From contig NZ_JABCNG010000001.1 in assembly GCF_012932495.1 (NCBI RefSeq), positions 682,001-746,000 of the forward strand: a stretch of 64,000 bases of DNA, in the 5' to 3' direction. Below, in pieces: positions 53,980-62,265 of this stretch (its first letter is position 1; each line of letters begins with the position of its first letter). Source of the stretch: Novosphingobium sp. SG919 (lineage in GTDB: Bacteria > Pseudomonadota > Alphaproteobacteria > Sphingomonadales > Sphingomonadaceae). The notes beneath the pieces were generated by a model. That model was given only the letters and a program-made list of their open reading frames with translations. It had not been told where the DNA came from and searched no databases. Both the position numbers and the translations under genes were made by a program.

Positions 53980-55266
53980 ATGACCGCGCCCACCCCGCTC
54001 CACGCCGTCCATCCCATCCGCCAGCACGCCCGGATTCTTGCTGCCAGCCTGGTTGGTACGGCGGTCGAATTCTATGACTTCTATATCTATGCCACGGCTG
54101 CGGCCCTGGTGATCGGGCCGCTGTTCTTTCCGGCCCAGGCGCCCGAGGCGCAAGTGCTGCTTTCGTTCATGACATTTGGCCTGGCCTTCGTGGCGCGGCC
54201 GGTGGGGGCCATCGCGTTCGGCCATTTCGGCGATCGCGTGGGGCGCAAGTCGACCCTGGTGGCCAGCCTGATGCTGATGGGCGGATCGACCATGCTGATC
54301 GCCTTCCTGCCGACTTATGCCATGGCGGGGCCGGTGGCGCCCGCGCTCTTGTGCCTGTTGCGTTTCGGCCAGGGCTTTGGCCTGGGCGGCGAATGGGGCG
54401 GGGCTTCGCTGCTGGCGGTTGAAAATGCGCCCAAGGGCTGGGAAGCGCGCTTTGGCGCGGCGCCGCAATTGGGCGCGCCGCTCGGCTTCCTGTTTGCCAA
54501 CGGGCTGTTCCTGATCCTCGGACTGACTTTGCCCGAAGCCGCCTTTGCCAGCTGGGGCTGGCGCGTGCCGTTCCTGGCCAGCGCGCTGCTGGTCGGCCTG
54601 GGCCTGTGGGTGCGGCTCAAGATCGGGGAAACCGCCGCCTTCCGTGAAGCGGTGGAAGCCGCGCCTCCGCCCAAGGTTCCGGTCGGTCGCCTGCTGGCCG
54701 ATCATCCCGGCGCGGTCTTGGCCGGCATCGCGGGCGTCGTCGCCTGCTTTGCGATCTTCTATCTCGCCACCACCTTCGCGCTTTCATTTGCCACCACCAA
54801 GCTCGGCTATGCCAAGCAGGAATTCCTGGCGGTGCAGCTGGCCGCCAATTTCTTCCTGGCTGCGGGCATCGCGCTGGCTGGCTGGTGGGCAGACAAGCGC
54901 GGGCCGGCCGCCGTGCTGCGCGTGGGCGCGGGGCTCACGGCGCTGGTCGGGCTGGTCTTCGGCCTGGGGCTGGGATCGGGGCATCTGCCGGTGGTCTTTG
55001 CCACGCTGGCCCTGGCGCTGTTCGTGATGGGGCTGGTCTATGGCCCGCTCGGCGCCTGGCTGCCCACGCTCTATGCCGTGCCGGTGCGCTACACCGGCAT
55101 TTCGATCGCGTTCAACGTGGGCGGGATCATCGGCGGCGCGCTGGCGCCGTTCGCGGCACAATTGCTGGCGGCGCGCGGTGGCACGGCCAGCGTGGGCCTG
55201 TTCCTGACGGTGGCAGGGGCGGTGACTTTGGCGGGTGTGCTGCTGGCGCCCAAGCCAGCGCGCTAG
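53980..55266 (+). CDS. MFS transporter, metabolite:H+ symporter (MHS) type
   Basis: This 428-residue protein with 12 predicted helices shows the MHS signatures: LVGTAVEFYDFYIYATAA at helix 1, RPVGAIAFGHFGDRVGRKSTL for motif A, and RFGQGFGLGGEWGGASLLAVENAP for the helix 4-5 region. Relatives import dicarboxylates, citrate, proline/betaine or shikimate together with protons. The substrate here is unknown and no catabolic gene is adjacent. The ATG at 53980 fits the family N-terminus. It is convergent with rsmD across a short repeat. Confidence 0.92.
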   Translation: MTAPTPLHAVHPIRQHARILAASLVGTAVEFYDFYIYATAAALVIGPLFFPAQAPEAQVLLSFMTFGLAFVARPVGAIAFGHFGDRVGRKSTLVASLMLMGGSTMLIAFLPTYAMAGPVAPALLCLLRFGQGFGLGGEWGGASLLAVENAPKGWEARFGAAPQLGAPLGFLFANGLFLILGLTLPEAAFASWGWRVPFLASALLVGLGLWVRLKIGETAAFREAVEAAPPPKVPVGRLLADHPGAVLAGIAGVVACFAIFYLATTFALSFATTKLGYAKQEFLAVQLAANFFLAAGIALAGWWADKRGPAAVLRVGAGLTALVGLVFGLGLGSGHLPVVFATLALALFVMGLVYGPLGAWLPTLYAVPVRYTGISIAFNVGGIIGGALAPFAAQLLAARGGTASVGLFLTVAGAVTLAGVLLAPKPAR

Positions 55267-55267
55267 G

Positions 55268-55296
55268 GGCCTGTCCTGAGCCTGTCGAAGGGCGCC
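55268..55296. repeat. Dispersed repeat R-C, copy 1
   Basis: The unit CCTGAGCCTGTCGAAG, read on the other strand as CTTCGACAGGCTCAGG, is a half-palindromic word found in many sphingomonad intergenic regions. It lies between the convergent MHS transporter and rsmD genes. A second, fuller copy is at 57119-57183. Confidence 0.7.
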
Positions 55297-55309
55297 GGCG
55301 CTGCCCTTG

Positions 55310-55855
55310 TCAGGCCTTCAAGCGCAGCAACGTGAGCCGTGCCTTGCCCACCTTGCGTTCGCTTTCCACTTCGCAGGCCTTGATCTGCGGCGCTTCGTCG
55401 GCGTGGGTTTCCAGGCTCACCCAGGTGCCTTCGCCGATCCAGCCCAGCCGGACCAGTTTGTCCACCGCCACCGCGCCCGCGCCGGTGCCATAGGGCGGAT
55501 CGAGCAGGATCAGGTCCAGCGGTTCCTTGACCGGTCCCAGTGACAGGACGGACGAGGCGCGCACATCGGCCTGGGCCTGCACGCGGAAGGCGGTGAGGTT
55601 GGCACGGATCGCGCGGATAGCGGCCGCGTCCTGCTCCACGAACAGGCAATGCGCCGCCCCGCGCGACAGCGCTTCCAGCCCCAGCGCACCCGATCCGGCA
55701 AACAGATCGGCCACTTTGAGGCCTTCGAAATCGCCCAACCGGCTGGTCAGCATCGAAAACAGCGTCTCGCGCGTGCGGTCCGACGTGGGGCGGGTGGTGT
55801 CTCCGGCGGGCGCGTTCAGCTTGCGTCCGCGCCATTGCCCGGCAATGATACGCAT
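55310..55855 (-). CDS. rsmD: 16S rRNA (guanine966-N2)-methyltransferase
   Basis: This 181-residue enzyme methylates G966 of 16S rRNA using SAM during 30S assembly. It has the family start MRIIAGQWRGRKL, the substrate-binding TRPTSDRTRETLFSML, motif I VADLFAGSGALGLEALSRG and the catalytic DPPYG. Length is typical. The start at 55855 is set by the family N-terminus. It lies four bases downstream of the pseudouridine synthase gene, so the two ribosome-modification genes form an operon. Confidence 0.95.
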   Translation of the reverse strand: MRIIAGQWRGRKLNAPAGDTTRPTSDRTRETLFSMLTSRLGDFEGLKVADLFAGSGALGLEALSRGAAHCLFVEQDAAAIRAIRANLTAFRVQAQADVRASSVLSLGPVKEPLDLILLDPPYGTGAGAVAVDKLVRLGWIGEGTWVSLETHADEAPQIKACEVESERKVGKARLTLLRLKA

Positions 55856-55859
55856 TCGT

Positions 55860-57056
55860 TCAATTTTCCGTGTTGGGCGTGGCCGGCTTGGCGGGCTGGG
55901 CACTCTGGGCCGGCTGGGCTGCCTGCGCGGGCTGGGTCTTGAGCGTCTTGCGGAAGCGCTCGACCAGAACCTGCGGCACTTCCTCGGCCCCGCCGCGGGG
56001 CAGGTCGGCCAGCTCGAACGGGCCATAGGCGGTGCGCAGCAGGCGCGAGACCTGCAGGCCCAGATGCTCCAGCACGCGGCGCACTTCGCGATTCTTGCCT
56101 TCGGTCAGGGTCATTTCGATCCACTGGTTGCGGCCGGTGCGCCGCTCCATGTTGGCGTCGATCTGGCCATAGTGAATGCCTTCGATCTCGATTCCCTCGA
56201 TCAGCTCTTCCAGCTGGTTCTGCGAGATGTCGCCAAAGGTGCGGGCGCGATAAGTGCGCGGGATGCCCGTGGCGGGCAGCTCCAGTGCGCGCTTCAATTC
56301 GCCGTCGTTGGTCAGCAGCAGCAGGCCCTCGGTGTTGAGGTCCAGCCGTCCCACCGGCATCACGCGCGGCGTGCCCGGCGGCAGCGCGTTGCGCAGCGCG
56401 TTGTAGATCGTGGGCCGACCCGAAGGATCGCGCTCGGCCGTGATCAGGCCGGCTGGCTTGTGAAAGCGGAACACGCGGGTGGGGGCGGCGGCGGCGATCA
56501 GCTTGCCATCCACGCTCACACCCTTGAGGTTCTTGAGAATCGTGGCGGGCGTGGTGACGAGTTCATCGTTCAGGCGCACGCGCCCTTCGGTGATCAGGCG
56601 CTCCACTTCGCGGCGCGAGGCAACGCCGGCGCGCGCGAGCAGCTTGGCAATGCGCTCGCCCTCGCGGCCTTCCTCGCGCGGCTGGGCCGGCGCGGCGGCG
56701 GGCTTGGCTGCGGGCCGGGCAGCCGCCTTGGCCGGATGGTTGGCGATGCGGAACGGGCGTTCGCCCTGCTGCGGGCGGGTGAGCGAGCTGGCCTGGGCCA
56801 TGCCGCTCGGCCGATCGTCGCGCCGCGCAGCGGGCTTGGGCGCAACCGGCTTGGGGCTCAGCTTGCCTTCGATCTTGGCCGCAGGCCGGGCCTGCGGCTT
56901 GCCCGCCGGCTTGGCGGCGGGCTTGCTGCCGTCACGCGGCGCGGCGCGGTCTGCGCGCGGCGCCGGCTTGCCATCGGGACGGCGTGTACTTGCGGCCTTG
57001 TTGGAAGCGGCGGGCCGTCCCGGGCGGCCGCTCCTGCCTTTTGGGGGAAGTGTCAT
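55860..57056 (-). CDS. rluB: 23S rRNA pseudouridine synthase, RluB/RsuA family
   Basis: This 398-residue protein has a basic N-terminal extension rich in Pro, Ala, Lys and Arg (about residues 1-130), an S4 RNA-binding domain (RIAKLLARAGVASRREVERLI, about 132-190) and the RsuA-family catalytic domain with the Asp in GRLDLNTEGLLLLTND, followed by RTYRAR and GKNREVRRVLEHLGL. A low-complexity Gln/Pro/Ala tail ends the protein. It converts uridine to pseudouridine in rRNA, probably position 2605 of 23S. The long extensions are common in alphaproteobacteria. The start ATG at 57056 fits; the GTG-type start 18 bases upstream is less likely. Confidence 0.92.
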   Translation of the reverse strand: MTLPPKGRSGRPGRPAASNKAASTRRPDGKPAPRADRAAPRDGSKPAAKPAGKPQARPAAKIEGKLSPKPVAPKPAARRDDRPSGMAQASSLTRPQQGERPFRIANHPAKAAARPAAKPAAAPAQPREEGREGERIAKLLARAGVASRREVERLITEGRVRLNDELVTTPATILKNLKGVSVDGKLIAAAAPTRVFRFHKPAGLITAERDPSGRPTIYNALRNALPPGTPRVMPVGRLDLNTEGLLLLTNDGELKRALELPATGIPRTYRARTFGDISQNQLEELIEGIEIEGIHYGQIDANMERRTGRNQWIEMTLTEGKNREVRRVLEHLGLQVSRLLRTAYGPFELADLPRGGAEEVPQVLVERFRKTLKTQPAQAAQPAQSAQPAKPATPNTEN

Positions 57057-57118
57057 CGCCGGCCCATAGACCATTGCCGCCTTTGCGTCAAAGTGGCGGC
57101 GGATGGGGGTGCTTGGGG

Positions 57119-57183
57119 CTTCGACAGGCTCAGCCCGAACGGCACCTCGGTCGTGAAATCCGTTCGCCCTGCGCTTGTCGAAG
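57119..57183. repeat. Dispersed repeat R-C, copy 2 (paired form)
   Basis: CTTCGACAGGCTCAGCCCGAACGG is followed 17 bases later by an inverted, imperfect copy ending TTGTCGAAG, together forming a long hairpin. It fills the middle of the divergent gap between rluB and the AmpG-like gene. Confidence 0.75.
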
Positions 57184-57230
57184 GGCCTTCCCCGCGCCTA
57201 GGGTGCCCAGCGAGCAACCAGGAGACCACG

Positions 57231-58946
57231 ATGGCATCGGCCCCCGCGCCACAGAAACCCAAGGGCTGGCGCCTGTTCAAGCTGGCGCTGCAATCGCGCA
57301 AGTCGGCCACGATGCTGGGTTTCGGGTTCTCCTCCGGGCTGCCCTATGCGCTGCTGATCGGCACGCTCAACGCCTGGCTGGGCGAAGTGAAGATCGACCT
57401 GGCCACCATCGGCGTGCTGTCGTGGATCGGGCTGTCCTATTCGTTCAAGTTCCTGTGGTCGCCGCTGGTCGATCGCCTGGCGCTGCCGGGGCTGGAGCGG
57501 CTGGGCCGCCGCAAGAGCTGGATCGCGCTGTGCCAGGGGGTGCTGGTGCTCAGCTTTGCCGGGCTGGCCGCCACCGATCCCACCCGTGCCATCGGCACAT
57601 TTGCGCTGTTCGCGTTCCTGGGCGCGCTGGCTTCGGCCACGCAGGACGTGGCGATCGATGCCTGGCGGATCGACGTGGCCGACGAACAGGCCAGCGTCGA
57701 GCTGCTTTCCTCGATCTATCAGTTTGGTTATCGCATCGCTTCGATCGTGGGTGGGGCGCTGGCACTGGTCATGGCCGGGCGGATGAGCTGGCCGCTGGTC
57801 TATCTGTTGATGGCCGGGCTGATCGGCCTGGTCTTCGTGGTCACGCTGCGCGCGCCCGATACGCCGCGCGCCGAGCAGGGCGCCTTGCACGCCACGCTGG
57901 GGCAGGTGGGTGAACTCAACGCGTCCGCCCGCACTGCCGCGCTGGCGGTGGTGGGGGCCAGCTGGGCCTGGGCGATTGCCACGATCGTGCTGTTCATGGT
58001 CAAGATGCTCAGCCCGCTGGGGCCGGGGGAAAAGCACCCCTCCGTCGCCAGCTTCACGCGCGAAACCGGGCCGTTGATCGTGCTGGCCACGGTGGCCGTG
58101 CCGCTGCTGGTTTCGGCGGTGGTCAACGCGCTCAAGACGCGGCAGGTGGCCGTACTTGCCGCGCCCGACATGGACCATGGCCCGGTACGCACGGCGATGA
58201 ACCATCTCTACGTGGCGCTGGTGGCGCCGCTGGCCGAACTGGTCGGCCGCTTGCGCTGGGGCGTGCTGATCGTGGTCGGCATGATCCTGACCTACACCTT
58301 GTGCTACAACATGTGGGCCAGCTTTGCCTTTCCGTTCTATCTCGAATTCCTGCACTATTCCAAGGACGAGGTGGCTTTTGCCTCGAAGCTGTTCGGCATT
58401 TTCATGACCATTGCCGGGATCAGCCTGGGTGGCTTCCTGTTCGTGCGGCTGGGGCGCATGCCCACGATCCTGATCGGTGCGGTGCTGCCCATCCTGGGCA
58501 ATTTCGTCTATGCCGATCTGGCCGAAGGCGCCCCGTTGATCGACCGGGTGGGCCATGCCATTGGCCTCCACGCCCTGTTCGGCGCGTTCGGGTTCGATGA
58601 TCGCATGGTGCGCCTGCTTCTGGCGATCAGCTTTGAAAACATCTCCACCGGCATCGCCGGGGCGGCATTCGTCGCATATATGTCGGGCATCGTCAGCCGC
58701 AGCTACACCGCCGTGCAATATGCGCTGCTGTCCTCGCTCACGTTCCTGATCGGCTCGCTGGGGCGCGGGATCGCGGGCGAGGCATTCGACCTTTATGGCT
58801 ATGCCACGGTGTTCCGCTATGCCGCGCTGGCCGGCGGGCTGGCGGTGGTCTTCGTGCTGCTGGAATGGGCAAGGGTGTCGCGCGGGGCCTTGCGCGTGGC
58901 TTCGCACCACCCCCCAACCCCCTCCTCTGAAGAGGAGGGGGAGTAA
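57231..58946 (+). CDS. AmpG-like MFS transporter
   Basis: This 571-residue inner-membrane protein has 12-14 predicted helices and resembles AmpG permeases, which import anhydromuropeptides for cell-wall recycling. The family stretch is GFSSGLPYALLIGTLNAWL with WIGLSYSFKFLWSPLVDRL and SATQDVAIDAWRIDV. It is longer than E. coli AmpG (491), mostly through central loops. AGGAG precedes the ATG at 57231. The last 14 residues, SHHPPTPSSEEEGE, and the stop codon come from the dispersed repeat R-B, so the natural C-terminus has been replaced or extended. No other recycling gene is nearby. Confidence 0.9.
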   Translation: MASAPAPQKPKGWRLFKLALQSRKSATMLGFGFSSGLPYALLIGTLNAWLGEVKIDLATIGVLSWIGLSYSFKFLWSPLVDRLALPGLERLGRRKSWIALCQGVLVLSFAGLAATDPTRAIGTFALFAFLGALASATQDVAIDAWRIDVADEQASVELLSSIYQFGYRIASIVGGALALVMAGRMSWPLVYLLMAGLIGLVFVVTLRAPDTPRAEQGALHATLGQVGELNASARTAALAVVGASWAWAIATIVLFMVKMLSPLGPGEKHPSVASFTRETGPLIVLATVAVPLLVSAVVNALKTRQVAVLAAPDMDHGPVRTAMNHLYVALVAPLAELVGRLRWGVLIVVGMILTYTLCYNMWASFAFPFYLEFLHYSKDEVAFASKLFGIFMTIAGISLGGFLFVRLGRMPTILIGAVLPILGNFVYADLAEGAPLIDRVGHAIGLHALFGAFGFDDRMVRLLLAISFENISTGIAGAAFVAYMSGIVSRSYTAVQYALLSSLTFLIGSLGRGIAGEAFDLYGYATVFRYAALAGGLAVVFVLLEWARVSRGALRVASHHPPTPSSEEEGE

Positions 58947-58998
58947 AGAATTGATATCTAAGCCCCCTCCTCTTCAGAGGAGGGGGTTGGGGGTGGTG
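58905..58998. repeat. Dispersed inverted repeat R-B, copy 2
   Basis: Two 35-base arms (58905-58940 and 58963-58998) are near-perfect inverted copies, each with an internal CCTCCTCTGAAGAGGAGG-like palindrome, separated by GAGTAAAGAATTGATATCTAAG. The left arm lies within the 3' end of the AmpG-like gene. Copy 1 is at 11817-11949. The element sits between convergent genes and may act as a terminator. Confidence 0.85.
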
Positions 58999-59016
58999 GA
59001 AATCACGCCTGCCGAT

Positions 59017-60339
59017 TCAATCCGGCACTTCGCCATTCCGCCGCAGCACGTCGCCGGCCAGATAGAGCGAGCCGACGATCAGCACGTCGCCGCCCGGCGG
59101 CAGCGCGGCCAGGGCCGCTTCCACATCGGCAAAGCTGCGCACGGGCAGGGCGCTGTGCGCGGCGAAATCCTCGGGCCGGTGGGCATCGTGGCCGGGCGCG
59201 GGGACGACCGAGATGGACAGCGCATGATCGCCCAGCGGGGCGAGGATCGCGCCGGGGTCCTTGTTTGCCAGCATGCCGATGACCACGTGCACCGGGGGCT
59301 GCGCGGCGAGGTGGCGGGCGATGGCAAGGCCGGCATCGGGATTGTGTCCGCCATCGAGCCACACCGTGCGGCCCGGCACTTGCACCGTCAGCGGCCCGGC
59401 ACCCAGCCGTTGCAGCCGGGCAGGCCAGCGCGCGGCGCGGATGCCATCGGCCATGGCCTGCGGGCTTACGTCAAGGGCGCTCTGGTGGCGCAGCATGGCC
59501 ACGGCGAGCGCAGCGTTTTCTGCCTGGTGGGCGCCCGCCAGCGCGGGTAGCGGCAGGGTAAGCGATCCGCGCTCATCGCGATAGACGATTGCGCCATCCA
59601 CGCTGGCATCCCACGCCGCGCCGCGCGGCACCAGGATACCGCCTTGCGTCGCGGCCGTATCGGCAACCACCTGCGCTGCGTGGGGCGGATAGGCCAGCGT
59701 GACCAGCGGCACGCCCGGCTTGGCGATGCTGGCCTTTTCAAAGGCGATGCGCGCCAGCGGATCTTGCGCCGCGGCGGCGGGAATGCCGGGATCGGGTGAA
59801 AGCAGGAACGCCTCGTGATCGAGGCCCAGCGTGGCAAGGCCGGCGCAGGCCGCTGTTGGCAGGATGTTGGTGGCATCCAGCCGCCCGCCCAGACCGGTTT
59901 CGATCACGCAGGCATCCGCCGGCACGCTGGCAAAGGCCAGGAACAACGCGGCGGTGGTCACTTCGAAAAAGCTCGGCTTCAGGTCTGGCTCTGCGGCGTC
60001 GAGCGCCCGCTTGAGCAGATCGGCCAGCAGCGCATCGTCGATCAACTGGCCGGCCAGGCGAATACGCTCGTTATAGCGCACCAGGTGCGGCTTGGTGGCG
60101 GTGTGCACGCGCAGGCCCTGCGCTTCCAGCATGAAGCGCAGGTACGTGCAGGTCGAACCCTTGCCGTTGGTGCCGGCCACGTGGAACACGGGCGGCAGCC
60201 GGTCTTGCGGGTTGCCCAGACGCGCGCAGAGCTCGCGCACGGTGTCGAGGCCCAGCCGTCCTTGCGGCAGCGACAGCGCGCCCAGCCGATCGAGCTGGGC
60301 CTGCACTGCCGGATTTTCGGAAATCGCGAAGTCCTTCAC
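59017..60339 (-). CDS. folC: Folylpolyglutamate / dihydrofolate synthase
   Basis: This 440-residue bifunctional ligase adds glutamate to dihydropteroate and to folates, using ATP. It contains FHVAGTNGKGSTCTYL (P-loop), KPHLVRYNERIRL, FEVTTAALFLAFA, CVIETGLGGRLDATN and DGGHNPDAG. Length is typical. The start is GTG at 60339, with a GAGGGGG site four bases upstream. It is the last gene of the trpB-trpA-accD-folC cluster and is separated from accD by 57 bases containing a hairpin. Confidence 0.95.
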   Translation of the reverse strand: MKDFAISENPAVQAQLDRLGALSLPQGRLGLDTVRELCARLGNPQDRLPPVFHVAGTNGKGSTCTYLRFMLEAQGLRVHTATKPHLVRYNERIRLAGQLIDDALLADLLKRALDAAEPDLKPSFFEVTTAALFLAFASVPADACVIETGLGGRLDATNILPTAACAGLATLGLDHEAFLLSPDPGIPAAAAQDPLARIAFEKASIAKPGVPLVTLAYPPHAAQVVADTAATQGGILVPRGAAWDASVDGAIVYRDERGSLTLPLPALAGAHQAENAALAVAMLRHQSALDVSPQAMADGIRAARWPARLQRLGAGPLTVQVPGRTVWLDGGHNPDAGLAIARHLAAQPPVHVVIGMLANKDPGAILAPLGDHALSISVVPAPGHDAHRPEDFAAHSALPVRSFADVEAALAALPPGGDVLIVGSLYLAGDVLRRNGEVPD

Positions 60340-60358
60340 GAAACCCCCTCCCGCCGAT

Positions 60359-60384
60359 CCACCCCCGCGCGGGCGCGGGGGTGG
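60359..60384. repeat. GC hairpin between accD and folC
   Basis: CCACCCCCGCGC and GCGCGGGGGTGG pair over 12 bp with a two-base loop. It has no U-tract, so it is more likely an mRNA-stability or polarity element than a terminator. It could lower folC expression relative to accD. Confidence 0.6.
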
Positions 60385-60396
60385 GGCGCGTTCGTG

Positions 60397-61245
60397 TCAG
60401 GCGGCCTTGGCGGCCATCAGGTAATCGATGGTTTCGGCCAGGGTGGCGCGCAGGTTGTGGCGGTGCACCACCATGTCGATCATGCCGTGGGCGTGCAGGT
60501 ATTCCGCGCGCTGGAAGCCTTCGGGCAGCTTTTCGCGGATCGTGTCCTGGATCACGCGCTGGCCGGCAAAGCCGATCAGGGCACCCGGCTCGGCAATCTG
60601 CACGTCGCCCAGCATGGCATAGCTGGCGGTCACGCCGCCGGTGGTCGGATCGGTGAGAACCACGATATAGGGCAGGCCCGCCGCGTGCAGGCGGCTGATC
60701 GCCACGGTGGAACGCGGCATCTGCATCAACGACAGGATGCCTTCCTGCATGCGCGCGCCGCCCGCCGCCGTCACGGCGACATAGGGGCACTTTTCGCGGA
60801 TTGCGCGCTCGGTGCCGGCGATGAAGGCATTGCCAACGGCCATGCCCATCGATCCACCCATGAACGCGAATTCCTGCACGCCGACCACGGCCTTCTTGCC
60901 TTCGATCCGGCCCACCGCGTTGGTCAGTGCATCGGGATGCGGGTTGGCGGCGCGGGCGGCCTTGATGCGATCAGCATACTTCTTGGTGTCGCGGAACTTG
61001 AGCGGGTCTTCCTTCACCTTGGGCGCGGGCAGCAGGACGAAACCGGGGTCCATCAGCTGTGCCAGGCGCGCATCGGCGCCGATGCGGCCATGGTGGTCGC
61101 AGCGCGGGCAGACCGACTGGTTGTCTTCATACTCCTTGGTGAACAGCATTTCGCTGCACGAAGGGCACTTGATCCACAGGTTGTCGGGCGTATCGCGCTT
61201 GGGGGTGAAGGGCAGCGCGTTGCGAACGCGGTTGATCCAGCTCAT
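60397..61245 (-). CDS. accD: Acetyl-CoA carboxylase, carboxyltransferase beta subunit
   Basis: This 282-residue subunit pairs with AccA to transfer carboxyl from biotin to acetyl-CoA, making malonyl-CoA. A C4 zinc finger (IKCPSC and CPRC, residues about 26-52) is followed by the crotonase-fold core with [13 protein letters not shown] and [17 protein letters not shown]. The ATG overlaps the trpA stop (ATGA), so expression is coupled. Its malonyl-CoA also feeds type III PKS enzymes, though that link is general. Confidence 0.97.
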   Translation of the reverse strand: MSWINRVRNALPFTPKRDTPDNLWIKCPSCSEMLFTKEYEDNQSVCPRCDHHGRIGADARLAQLMDPGFVLLPAPKVKEDPLKFRDTKKYADRIKAARAANPHPDALTNAVGRIEGKKAVVGVQEFAFMGGSMGMAVGNAFIAGTERAIREKCPYVAVTAAGGARMQEGILSLMQMPRSTVAISRLHAAGLPYIVVLTDPTTGGVTASYAMLGDVQIAEPGALIGFAGQRVIQDTIREKLPEGFQRAEYLHAHGMIDMVVHRHNLRATLAETIDYLMAAKAA

Positions 61246-62042
61246 GCAATGTCCTTTCGCGCCGCGTGCACGGCCGCGCTCAGTGCAGCGACCAGGTCGC
61301 GCACCGGGCCGGCGGCATCGGCGCCGTGTTGGGCCACGAGATCCACCAGCGCGGAACCGACGACGACGCCATCGGCCACGGCGGCAATGCCACCGGCCTG
61401 TTCGGGCGTGCGCACGCCAAAGCCCACGGCAACGGGGATCGTGGCGGTCTGCTTGATCCGCGCCACCGCCTCTTGGATCGAGGCGAGCGCGGCCGATTGC
61501 TTGCCGGTGATGCCGGCAACCGAAACGTAATAGAGGAACCCGCCCGAGCCATCGAGCACGGCGGGCAGCCGCGCCGCATCGGTGGTGGGCGTGGCGAGGC
61601 GAATGGGCGAAATGCCGTGCGCGCGCAGCGCCGGGCCCAGTTCCGGGTCTTCCTCGCTGGGAATGTCCACGCAGATCACGCCGTCCACGCCGGCATCGGC
61701 GCAGGCATCGGCAAACCACTGGGCGCCGCGCGTGATCATCGGGTTGGCATAGCCCATCAGCACCAGCGGCACGTTAGGGTGACGGGCGCGAAAGCCCTTG
61801 GCGATGGCCAGGATATGCGCGGTCTTGGTGCCTGCGGCCAGCGCGCGCAAGTTGGCGTTCTGGATCGCTGGGCCATCGGCCATGGGATCGGTGAACGGCA
61901 TGCCCAGCTCGATCACGTCGGCCCCGCCAGCCACCAGCGCATCGAGAATCGCGGGTGTCGCTTCGGGCGTCGGGTCCCCGCCGGTGACGAAGCAGACCAG
62001 CGTGGCGTGGCCCTTGGCAAAGGCGGATGAAAGGCGGGACAT
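61242..62042 (-). CDS. trpA: Tryptophan synthase alpha chain
   Basis: This 266-residue subunit cleaves indole-3-glycerol phosphate and channels indole to TrpB. The catalytic residues are Glu45 (IELGMPF) and Asp56 (PMADGP), equivalent to Glu49 and Asp60 of the classic enzyme. Other conserved parts are FVTGGDP, LMGYANP and GFGVRTPEQ. The ATG at 62042 has a GGAGAGGG site seven bases upstream that lies inside a repeat-derived hairpin. A 223-base gap separates it from trpB, unusually wide for this pair. Confidence 0.97.
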   Translation of the reverse strand: MSRLSSAFAKGHATLVCFVTGGDPTPEATPAILDALVAGGADVIELGMPFTDPMADGPAIQNANLRALAAGTKTAHILAIAKGFRARHPNVPLVLMGYANPMITRGAQWFADACADAGVDGVICVDIPSEEDPELGPALRAHGISPIRLATPTTDAARLPAVLDGSGGFLYYVSVAGITGKQSAALASIQEAVARIKQTATIPVAVGFGVRTPEQAGGIAAVADGVVVGSALVDLVAQHGADAAGPVRDLVAALSAAVHAARKDIA

Positions 62043-62049
62043 GGTCAAG

Positions 62050-62073
62050 CCCTCTCCCCTTCGGGGGAGAGGG
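62050..62073 (-). repeat. Hairpin (R-E) enclosing the trpA Shine-Dalgarno sequence
   Basis: CCCTCTCCCC-TTCG-GGGGAGAGGG is a perfect 10-bp stem with a four-base loop. On the mRNA strand its 3' arm, GGGGAGAGGG, is the trpA ribosome-binding site, ending seven bases before the ATG. Folding would hide it from ribosomes. Confidence 0.8.
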
Positions 62074-62206
62074 TTGGGAGAGGGGCAAGCCGCGCATCTG
62101 CCAACGCCTGCGAGAGCATTTTCAAAACACCTTCCATCGTCTTCGTCACTTTCGGGCAGCGCACTACGTTATTCCCTGCTGGATGCAAAGGGGCGCACCT
62201 TTATCG

Positions 62207-62237
62207 TCGTCACCCCGGATCAAGTCCGGGGTGACGA
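62207..62237. repeat. Dispersed palindrome R-D in the trpB-trpA gap
   Basis: TCGTCACCCCGGA-TCAAG-TCCGGGGTGACGA is a 13-bp perfect stem. Palindromes of this CACCCCGGA...TCCGGGGTG form are common intergenic repeats in alphaproteobacteria. It lies 28 bases after the trpB stop. Confidence 0.8.
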
Positions 62238-62265
62238 TGCATGAGGAGGCTAGGGCGTTCCGCCC

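Noticed and set aside
55527..57230. 568-codon N-terminal extension of the AmpG-like frame
   Set aside because: It is antisense to rsmD and rluB. The real start at 57231 has a Shine-Dalgarno sequence and the family N-terminus.
60359..60384. Intrinsic terminator after accD
   Set aside because: No U-tract follows on the transcribed strand and folC starts 20 bases later with a good ribosome-binding site.
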